Source: Mya arenaria
Taxonomy: Eukaryota; Mollusca; Bivalvia; Myida; Myidae
Direction: 5' to 3'
Assembly: GCF_026914265.1 (NCBI RefSeq)
Contig: NC_069133.1
Span: 13,696,375-13,760,374 of the forward strand
Length of the DNA stretch: 64,000 nt
Positions within the stretch are counted from its first letter, which is position 1, and every line of letters begins with the position of its first letter. A model generated the notes under the pieces. That model worked only from the letters and a program-made list of their open reading frames with translations, searched no databases and was not told the origin of the DNA. Below are positions 49,001 to 61,000 of the stretch, piece by piece. The position numbers were made by a program, and so were the translations under genes.

Positions 49001-52000
49001 CCACAAAGAATCACAGTGCCTGAAGTGAAATATGAGCCCAGTACACCTATATTCAAGGCAGATGATTTCAGCAAAGAACTAGGCAGACCTCACAAATCAT
49101 CTTTCAATTCAGGAAGCTCAGGAGATGAATCAGTTGTTGCACAATCACGATGTTCCATGTGTGATGGCTGTAGCTCAAGTCCTTGCGCATCGCACTATGC
49201 ATGCACACAGACAAGTTTTGCAGACTCTGAATTCAGCGATTATCATTCTCTAAAATGGGATGACCACAATTTCCAAGGAGATGAAACCGTTGATAGTTTG
49301 TTAAATGACTTCATTGAAATTTCTCATGAAAGACCTGGGCAAAAGTTCCTGCAGGTGAGATGTTTTGGTTGTTTTTTTAAGACACTTAAGATGTTTTGTG
49401 TCCTGTGATTTAATAATATACTGGGAAATATAATAGTTTCATTCAAAATCTCTTTTAATAATGGCTTTTGTTTCCTCTTTGATTGAAAAGGGAGGCATAC
49501 TGTAAGAGAGGATTGAATGCGAAAAGGTTCTAAGTGACATTAAATATAGAAGAAGATGGAACTTTTTGTATTGTGACCCCTTATAATTGAATTTAGTAAT
49601 TGAGTGGTCATTATATCAAAACATTAAAATTACCGTAGTTATTTTTATAACTGTAAAGTTTAACTTTTTCTTGTAAAATGTTTGAGGTATTTTAAAGCTG
49701 CACTCTCACAGATTTTCCGTTTTTACAACTTTTTTATTTTTTGTCTTGGAAAGATCAATTTTTTGGATAAATATCTGCAAACCAATGATGAAAGAATGCT
49801 GACAAAAGATCAGAATGCAGATTTTCATATTTCCATTCGAAAATTAATGTTTTATGATTTAAACCGTTACTAACAGTTTAAGAAAAATACACAAAACATC
49901 AAATTTTGAACTTAAATATAAAAATCTGCGATCTTATTTTTGTCAGCAGTCTTATACATGTATAACTTGTTTCTAAGCATTTTCGCAAAAATTGACTCAT
50001 TCCAAGACAAAAAAGTTGTCAAAACCTTCAATCTGTGAGAATGCAACTTTAATGCATGTCACTCAAATATATTTTTTAATGATTTGCAAAGGTATATGAG
50101 CCGTGTCGCGCATTTTGGGCCTTCGGACATATTTTTGCTATTACAATGTTTTAAGGTATTTGAATGCCATGTAATTTCAGAAAGATATTTTGAAATTTTC
50201 ATATTGATATCACTTAAATTGCGTAAGTTACGTGTTTACAAGTGAGATCATGTATTGCGCATTTTGAATACTAAATCTGACGTCATTCAAATGACGTCGT
50301 AATGAAACTGCATTATTCAAATGACGTGCAAAATTATTGTATCAATATTACAACTAGCGTATAATTTAAATTATTTTCTTATCACAGAATCTTTAAGGAA
50401 CATAAATTAAGATAAAAATAATGAATCATTTTGTATTTTTAATACATTTGGCCGTTTTAAACACAGACTATCAATCCAGTCAAAATATGTCGGGACGAAA
50501 TCCATGGTTGCTATGGAAACATGAGTAAACCAATGATCATAAATTATCAGGAAATGATGCACCAATGACAAACCTTAAAAAGAAAGAAGTCAGGAAGAAA
50601 TTGATTTACATAGAAAAAATCATTATTTTTGTCATTTTATTAATGATTATTTCATTTGTAATAATTATGTCTAAAGGCCAAAAATCGCGCAATGCAGCAT
50701 ATCTACTGTACTGAAGTTTTTTGTGTTTTTATTTTTTTTCAGACTGAGGTGTCAACATCAGGTCAACATCTCATATTCCTACTAATAAGGATCTTACTGG
50801 TTAGATATAAGCAAATTGTGGTAAGAAATTCTAATTTTAAAATTATTAATTTTACAGCTAACAATTTGAAACAAGTGTAAAACAACTTTTTACAAAATTA
50901 TATTTATCACTCTTGTTGGCACAAAGTTATGGGAGAGTGTGGTCTTGTAATGTGAGAGAAACCGGAGTTAACCCAGAGGAAACCCACTTGTCCGGCTTGG
51001 TTACGACAAATCTAATTTACATGTACCCAGGCCAGGAAACAAACCTGGGTCACTTAGATGAAAAGCAAGTGTGCTAACTGGACAACCAAACATCATTCTA
51101 TTCAGGCTGTTCCAAATTGATTCTATGTTTTCAGCTTTGGGCTGCTAGTGAGTATTTCAAAATCTGCTTAAGCGGCAACTGAGGTGCTAAAGAAAAAACG
51201 AATCTTATTTACTTTGCAACAATATACAAAATATACAAACACCCATGATAACAGCCCCCAATTCCCTTGAAACATCTGAGGCAATAACAGGATTATGTAC
51301 ATGTATCCTAAATTTTTATTAGTCAATTTAGTCAAAATAAAAAATCATAAATCATGATTGTCTTCACAATATCCTTTAAAATTTTAAAAGGAGAAAATTA
51401 TACCTAATCGTATTGTATTAGTTTAGGCATGGATTTACAAAAGTTAAAATGAGGACATGTAAGTAGTTGTTCGGTGTATGTTTTTTTAAAGTACCCTGTA
51501 TTAAAGTAAAATGAAGTTAAAAAAGTATATTTAAAAAACATAGAGTCTGTGAAATAGTATTTACATTTTTTTTCCAGGAGGAAGCCAAAGAACACAAGAC
51601 TATTGCCAAATCACAGAAGAAAACAATTGTCTGTTTGGTACAAAGTGTGCTGCTTCTTGTTAAGAGAAATCAAGACACCGAGAATAGGCTAGAAAGATTG
51701 CGAAGGGAGCTAACTCAGATGAGGGTAAGTTTAAAGACTTTGAAGACTTCAGTCCCTTTCCATATGATGTTATTATGGTAATATTAACTAACTGAAAATT
51801 TCTATTTAATCAAACATAGATAGGTTAAATATGTATTCATTATTTGATTGAATACTGTAGGTACTAACTGTGCTAAAATGTACATGCAATAACATGGGAG
51901 ACTTTTAAGCAGTGCAATGTCCAGTCATTTTCAATGTCTGTCGCCTTGGACACAATTTAAGGGGAAAAAAGTGTTCCACTTTTAGTATAAAGTAGAAGTT

Positions 52001-55000
52001 ATTGCACCACCCGGTTGATCCTTTCACTTGATGTACAACCAGTCATTTCGGTGATTTTAGCCTCCTGATATGCCATTTTTATTCCCTATGGAAAAGCGAA
52101 GGGGATATAGTAATGGAAGGAGTGTGTGTATGCGTGCATGTTGGTTTGCGCAATCTTGTCTTATGACCTTGAAAAGGCTTTTTTTAGGTATAGCCCTTTG
52201 TTAATTTTAACTTATTTTTTTTTGTCTGGAGCATAATTCAAAAGGCTTTGAAATATCGACTTCTAACTTCATATAAAGATTGATTTCATTGAGCAGAAAT
52301 GCAGTGCACAGTAACCATAACTTTGGCGACAGTATTTTGCAGTGATTTTTGAATTATTGCCCTTGGTTAGTTTTCATACTTATTTTTTTGTCCAGCCCAT
52401 AACTTGATAAGTCTGAGGTATTGGCTTCAAACTTCATAGATCGATATAACTCATTGAGTTGAAGTGCAGTGAACAGAAACTATAACTCTGGCTTCAGTAT
52501 TTTTTTAGTTATTGCCCGATGTTATTTATCATACTTATATTTTTGTCCAGAGCATGACTTAAATTTAGAATTTGAGGTATTTATTTTAAACTGTATATAC
52601 TGTTCATACAATTGGACTAAAAAAGCTTGTCCTATTGAAAACATACTCCTCCTATTATGGTTACTCAAATTTGATAGGGAGGTTAGTCATGACCAGTGGA
52701 TGACCCATATTCATTTTAAGGTGAGAAGGTCAATTGTCATAGCCAAAGTGAACTTGGACACAAAAAGCTTGTCCAATTGTTTACTAGAATACACTTTGTC
52801 CTACCAGCAATAGTAGGTAGCCCCTATTAGGGTTTTAAGGTCAGTAGGTCAAAGGTCATGGTGACCTTGAACAGTAAAAGCTGTTAAAAAATAAACAGGA
52901 ATTAATTGATACAATTATAATAAAGAATATGCACCTGGAACAGGAGCAATTATTAAAATGTTAAAATGTGTCCAAGGCATTAAGCAGTGATTTGGATGCT
53001 TCTGATACTCATATGACAATTTGGGTCGTGTTTCATTGAGTGATGCTACCATAGAGACTGCTTCCACTTTACGACAGACATATGTCTCATTTATTTACCG
53101 TATTCTGATCTACAAATCATAAACGTTTCCTCAAAGTTTGAAGATATGAGAAAACTTTCCTTGTCTGGGTAATTTTGGAACACCCCTCATATATATGATT
53201 TTCGTTGAACTTTTACAGATACAGCAGACAATGTTTGAGAAGCAGCAGAGAAAGATGTACCTTTGTCTGTCTCTGGTTCTCGGCTTTCACTTCCTAAGTC
53301 TACCTCCAGTGAAATCAAGATTATCTTCACTGTAAGTATGATTTGAAAGTGCATCATGGTCTTAAAGGCAGCCCATTCCATTTAAATAAAACATATCAAA
53401 ACAGATATGGGATGGAAATGTATAAGGTATAAAAAAAAATCAAAAAACAGATTCGAAATCGGCCAACTTCCAACACTACAATAATATTATTAGAAATTTG
53501 GGTTTTAATTCTCTGGCTAAGATCAATGAGATTTATACTAAGGTGCATTTGGAACTTAGGTGCATACAATTTATTTGGCATTTCCATTCTAAAAAAAGAA
53601 CTGGGCATTCCATGTGCATTTATACTTTTAAGATTTATTTCATTGGTATACGACCATTATGAAAGAATGGGATGTAATCCAACTCTGTGTTATAGTTTCG
53701 TCTGTACGGGCAAGCGTGCAGCGTTCAGTATGTTGTCAGATCAATAAACTCTAGAAGCCTTTTTCCCCCATCATCACCCAATTTGGTCAGAATGTGTATG
53801 GGCATAATATCTTGGACAAATTCCATAACCCGCTATATCGCTCGGTTCACTCAAGAGTTATCATTCTTTAATTATAGAAAGTACCTAAAACTGGTCTTGT
53901 CCGATCAATAACTTTAGAAGCCTGTGTCCAATCACCACAAACTTGGTCAGAATGTGTATGGGCATAATATCTTGATGTCTCTCTATTTTGCCGTTTTTGC
54001 TTTCAACTTAGAGCACTGATGATGTTCTCAAATATATGGTAAAGGAAGCATTTCACTTATTTGTATTTAATAAAGTTTTAAGAAGCATTTGTGCTTTGCT
54101 GCCTTGAATGAATACTGCAAATTTTATAGCTGAACTCTCACAGATCGATCGTGTTTTTTGTTGTTTTTTTGGAATGAGTCAATGTTTGGGTAAATGTCTG
54201 GAAACCTGTGATATAAGATTGCTGACAAACTTTTCATATTTACATTCGAAAATTTACGTTTTATGGCTAAAAGCGTTACTAATGCTAAAGAAAAATGAAC
54301 TTTTCGGCAGTTTTCCAAACAATTGAGATCATTTCTATTGTGAGTTCTCTAAATTGACTGAATTGTCAAGGCATTTAAGCTAAAATCAGTTGATTCTGAG
54401 ACAAAAAAAGGTTTAGCTGTCAATCTGTGAGAGTGCAGACTTTAAAACTGCACTTTCACAGATTGAACGTTTTGACAACTTTTTCTTCTTGGAACGAGCC
54501 AATTTTTGCGAAAATCCATGGAAACCAGTTATGTATATAAGACTGCTGACAAAAAATTAGGTCGCAGATTTTTATATTAATGTTCAAAATTTGATGTTTT
54601 ATGCATTTTTAGCTCTACTGGCCAAAGGCCAGAAGAGCTTATGCGATGGTAATGTGTACGTAGTATGTGCATCCGTGCGTTCGTGCGTCTGTATTGCTTG
54701 TGAACACAATACAGTCTTCAGTTTTGATTGTATCTCGATGAAACTTGTACAGTATCTAGATATCCATTAGAGCTCGGTTCCTTTCGAAAACCAGCCAGAT
54801 CCGCCCATGCATGCCTAGATTATGGCCCTTGATAGTATAAAAAAAATGCTATTGTGTATACAATTGGTTGTGAACATGATACAGTCTTCAGTTTTGATTG
54901 TATCTCGATGAAACTTGTACAGTATCTAGATATCCATTAGAGCTTGGTTCCTTTCGAAAACCAGCAAGATCCGCCCATGAATGCCTAGATGATGGGCCAT

Positions 55001-58000
55001 GAAAGTTTTAAAGAAATGCTTTCTATTTTTAGCCAGGTCTGCATGAGCAATTCTATTTTTTACCAAGTTTACATGTATATGTAAATTGAAGTCTAGAGTT
55101 AAGAGAGACAACTTGCAAGTCTAGGATTTTGAGAGACAATTTGCTTTTTGCTTCTGCAGTTGATTTTGTGAATTACTCTGCCTTGCTCTTGTTGAAAGCC
55201 CAAAGGCCATTTTTATGCCCCCCAAGGTGGGCATATTAAAGTCGCACCTTCCGTCCGTCCGTCCAGGCCGGCTCTGTAACTTTCCCTTGTATGGACAGAT
55301 TTTAAAATAACTTGCCACATGTGTTCCACATACCAAGACTCGTGTCCCTACCTCAAAGGTCAAGGTCACACTTAGTGTTTATTCACAATGGAGTGCTGCA
55401 TATAACGACATAGAGTATAGGTTGTCGTGTCCGGGCTGTAACTTTCCCTTGTATGGAAAGATTTTAAAATTACTTGCCACATGTGTACCACATACCAAGA
55501 CGATGTGTCGCGTGCAAGACCCGTGTCCCTACCTCAAAGGTCAAGGTCACACTTAGTGTTTATTCACAATTGAGTGCTGCATATAAGGACATAGAGTATA
55601 GGTTGTCATGTCCGGGCCGTAACTTTCCCTTGTATGGAAAGATTTTAAAATAACTTGCCACATGTGTTCCACATACCAAGACGACGTGTCGCATGCAAGA
55701 CCCGTTTCCCTACCTCAAAGGTCAAGGTCACACTTAGTGTTTATTCACAATGGAGTGCTGCATATAAGGACATAGAGTATAGGTTGTCTTGTCCGGGCTG
55801 TAACTTTCTCTTGTATGGACAGATTTTAAAATAACTTGCCACATGTGTTCCACATACCAAGACGACGTGTCACCTGCAAGACCCGTGTCCCTACCTCAAA
55901 GGTCAAGGTCACACTTAGTGTTTATTCACAATGGAGTGCTGCATTTAAGGACATAGAGTATAGGTTGTCGTGTCAGGGTTGTAACTTTCCCTTGTATGGA
56001 CAGATTTTAAAATAACTTGCCAAATGTGTTCCACATACCAAGACGATATGTCGCGTGCAAGACCCGTGTCCCTACCTCAAAGGTCAAGGTCACACAGAGT
56101 GTTAATTCACAATGGAGTGCTGCATATAACGACATAGAGTATAGGTTGTCGTGTCCGAGCTGTAACTTTCCCTTGTATGGACAGATTTTAAAATCACTTG
56201 CCACATGTGTTCCACATACCAAGAAGACGTGTCGCGTGCAAGACCTGTGTCCCTACCTCAAAGTTCAAGGTCACACTTAGTGTTTATTTACAATGGAGTG
56301 CTGCATATAAGGACAGAGAGTATAGGTTGTCGTGTCCGGCCTGTAACTTTCCCTTATATGGACAGATTTTAAAATTACTTGCCACATGTGTTCAACATAC
56401 CAAGACGACGTGTCGTGTGCAAGACCCGTGTCCCTACCTCAAAGGTCAAGGTCACACTTAGTGTTTATTCACAATGGAGTGCTGCATATAAAGACATAGA
56501 ATATAGGTTGTCGTGTCAGGGCTGTAACTTTCTCTTGTATGGACAGATTTTAAAATAACTTGCCACATGTGTTCCACATACCATGCCGACGTGTCGCGTG
56601 CAAGACCCCTGTCCCTGCCTCAAAGGTCAAAGTCACACATAGTGTTTATTCACAATGGAGTGCTGCATATAAGGACATAGAGTATAGGTTGTTGTGTCCG
56701 GGCTGTAACTTTCCCTTGTATGGACAGATTTTAAAATAACTTGCCACATGTGTACCACATACCAAGACGATGTGTCACGTGCAAGACCCCTTTCCCTACC
56801 TCAAAGGTCAAGGTCACACTTAGTTTTTATTTACAATGGAGTGCTGCATATAAGGACATAGAGTATAGGTTGTCGTGTCCGAGCTATTACTTTCCCTTGT
56901 ATGGACAGATTTTAAAATAACTTGCCACATGTGTTCCACATACCAAGACAACGTGTCGCATGCAAGACCCGTGTCCCTACCTCAAAGGTCAAGGTCACAC
57001 TTAGTGTTTATTCACAATGGAGTGCTGCATATAAGAAAATAGAGTATAGGTTGTCGTGTCCAGGCTGTAACTTTCTCTTGTATGGACAGATTTTAAAATA
57101 ACTTGCCACATGTGTTCCACATACCAAGATGATGTGTCGTGTGCAAGACCCGTGTCCCTACCTCAAAGGTCAAGGTCACACTTAGTGTTTATTCACAATG
57201 GAGTGCTGCATATAAAGACATAGAGTATAGGTTGTCGTGTCCGGGCTGTAACTTTCTCTTGTATGGAAAGATTTTAAAATAACTTGCCACATTTGTTCCA
57301 CATACCAAGACGATGTGTCGTGTGCAAGACCCGTGTCCCTGCCTCAAAGGTCAAGGTCACACAGTGTTTATTCACAATGGAGTGATGCATATAAGGACAT
57401 AGAGTATAGGTTGTTGTGTCCGAGCTGTAACTTTCCCTTGTATGGACAGATTTTAAAATAACTTGCCACATGTGTTCCACATACCAAGACGACATGTCGC
57501 GTGCAAGACCCGTGTCCCTACCTCAAAGGTCAAGGTCACACTTAGTGGTTATTCACAATGGAGTGCTGCATATAAAGACATAGAGTATAGGTTGTCATGT
57601 CCGGGCTGTAACTTTCTCTTGTATGGACAGACTTTAAAATAACTTGCCACATGTGTTCCACATACCAAGACGACATGTCGCGTGCAAGACCCGTGTCCCT
57701 GCCTCAAAGGATAAGGTCACACATAGTGTTTATTCACAATGGAGTGCTGCATATAAGGACATAGAGTATATGTTGTCGTGTCCGGGCTGTAACTTTCCCT
57801 TGTTTGGACAGATTTTAAAATAACTTGCCACATGTGTTCCACATACCAAGACAACGTGTCGCGTGCAAGACCTGTGTCCCTGCCTCAAAGGTCAAGGTCA
57901 CACTTAGTGTTTATTCACAATGGAGTGCTGTATATAAGGACATAGAGTATAGGTTGTCGTGTCAGGGCTGTAACTTTCCCTTGTATGGACAGATTTTAAA

Positions 58001-61000
58001 ATCACTTGCTACATGTGTTCCACATATGAAGACGACATGTCGTGTGCAAGACCCATGTCCCTACCTCTAAGCAAGTGTTTATTCACAAGGGAATTCTGAA
58101 TATAAGGACATAACAGTGTAGGTTATGTTCAGAGGCAATTTAAAATAACTTGCCATATGTATTTGACACGTAAAGGCAAGATCAACTTTTCATGTACTGA
58201 CCTTGTTCGTAGGTCAATGTCACATTCGGGGGCATTCGTCACATACTGTGACAGCTCTTGTTTAGCTGTAAGTTCTGTAGTTTGCGCATTCATCTTAACA
58301 AAATTGGTTGTGAATGTTTAAGTTATGCACCTGGTGTCATTACTGGCCACACCCAGGGTTCAACATAAATCTGGAAAGGTTTGAAAATCTTTTTGTGTGT
58401 TCGTGCATCCATCTCAGCACAATTGATTGTGAATGTTTGTTCAAATTGATCAATGTTGTCCTAGGATGCCCTTGACTTTGACCTTTTTACCAACTTTTTT
58501 TAACTTTTAAAACTACAGAAATTTTTACTATGAGTACAGTTTTGAAAGCATTTTTTTTTTGTCAGATGACTTTTACTTGGCACATATTAAAAAAGTTCAT
58601 GCAACTAATCTGCTTACAATACTTTCTGGGCTCAGATGTTGAACGTGCTACGTTTTCAGGTAACCCAAACACAAAACATAAACTATATGTCTGTTGCCTC
58701 TTACCTATACATACATGCTCTGGATTGATATGACCACAAAAGCCATGCCAGTAGAGCATAGGCCCTTTTGGGCCTCTTGTTCTTAAACCATTAGTAACGG
58801 TTTTAGCCATAAAACATTAATTTTCGAATAGAAATATGAAAATCTATGATCTGATTTTTTGTCAGCAACCATTTATCATTCGTTTGCAGATATTTATGCA
58901 AAAAATTGATCTTTCCAAGACAAAAAATAATAAGTTGTAAAAATGGTATATATATATCTGTGAGAGTGCAGCTATAATGAATACAGCAAAGTTTAAGACT
59001 TTCGAATCAAATCATGGACATACATTTTACCACAACACTTCCCTTTTTAAATGTCTGAAATTGATTTAATTATTTATGTGTTAATTAATTATGAATCAAT
59101 TATGTTTAGAATTTTGTCTACCACTAATTATGTAAACATTCACTCTATAAATATGCGTAATCTGTTCAGTTTTAAACACTTCAAACATATGATTTCTTCA
59201 TCTTCAAAAAAATTATTGTGATTGAACATTGAAAAGTCAAATAAATTCAGCCGTTTTCAATCATACATCTGACACACCTATTTGAGTTTTTATTACATTT
59301 TGTTGTGTAGGTTATAATTAAAATCTAATAAATTTTTAATAGCTTAAATGAAGAGAAAATTATTTGTCTGCGTTTTTATGGGGCATTTTTTTCACACATT
59401 TATGATCCTACACATTTACGATCCAAAATTGAAGATCATTTTACTGTTTAAAAATTGAAAGTAATTAAGAATCAGAATTTAATCATTTAATCACACAACT
59501 AGCAGAAAAGGCATTCACTTTTGAAATGATGTTCATAATTATTCAAATATTCTGCAATTCTTTTACTTGTTTTTTATGCATATTTATTGAGTTCATTTAG
59601 AGCAAGTTGATGGTAAATTCGACAATTTAACCCAGTTTTATGACTAGAGGTAACATTTATTCAACTCTTAAAATTTCTAATCAAGTCTACACATGTTACA
59701 CATCATAATTTATCTGATTTTTATGTTTTATTACACCGATTTGAACTAACATTTAGTTTAAAGACCTTTAATATGGCTTGTTCAGACATAAGTTAAAATA
59801 GTTAACTCCTTCGTAAGAGATTTCCTATGAGAATTTTACAACATTACCTTTGCATTGACCATTTTATAAGCATGGCTGTAAGCACTAGCGGATCCAGGGT
59901 GGGGGTGCACCAGGCGCATGCTCCCCCCTAAAATCTTTGAAGTTTACTTTTTATTTAATACAGGAGAAAAAGTGATAAAATAAGTCCAAAGTGCATCATT
60001 TCAGACTAGAACTTTTAAACATAGTCAAGTCAAAATGTTTACGCCCCTAGGTTATACCCCCTCTAACGTTGAATACTGGACTGGCCCCTCTGTAGATGTT
60101 ACAAATAATAACCAAATCATTCCTTGTGGGTTTTCAGGCAGCTGTGTAGCCTTGAAATTATCTGTTTAGGTTAGGCTTAGCATTTTTTGAGCATAATAAA
60201 TTATTAAATTATGTTGATTTGATTGTAAGAGACCCTTATTATAGTAATTTATTCTACATTTGTATACGGCTGTTCATTATAGAATGACATATCTTATAGT
60301 TATGCCTCCCTTTGAAGAAGGGGTATATTGCTTTGCACATGTCGGTCGATAGGCCCTCGGTAGACCAAAGCTATTTGTCCGAGTGATAACTCAACAATTC
60401 CTTGGCATTATGATGGTCATCAAACTTGACATGAAGGTTGGGCCTGACCAGTAGATGACCCCTATTGATTTTATGAATGTGTATGGTATAATATCTTGGA
60501 CCAGTTTGATAACCAGCCATTTTGCTCAATTCACTAGAGAGATATTTCCCTTTAATTATAAAAAGGTCTTGTCCGATCAATAGCTTTAGAAGTATTTGTC
60601 CAATGATCACCAAGTTTTGTCATAATGTGTATGGGCATAATATCTTGGACAAGTTTGATAACCAGCCTTATCGCTGGAGTCACTCATAGGCTAATGCCTA
60701 ATTAATATATATATAGCAATAACCTAAAGTCGGTCTTGTCCAATCAACAACTTTAGAAGTTTGTTCAACTATTTTTGTGTCCGCTTTCTAAATTAGGCTT
60801 ACATGCAACCACTTATATCCAGACGTGGTGCCCTAAAATTTGGACAGGCATATATTGCAACAGTTGGCATTCTTGTTTCTATTAAGAACTATAATTTGCT
60901 AATCTTCTTAGTGAACTGGTTTTATTAAATTCTGAATTCATTATTGATTTGATCTTAATTTTGAATGCTTAAGATTTATTACATAACTTAAATGTTTGTT

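Noticed and set aside
56007..58070. ORFs of 71-87 residues in the 181-bp array
   Set aside because: Unit length shifts the frame each copy, and the same text gives ORFs on both strands.
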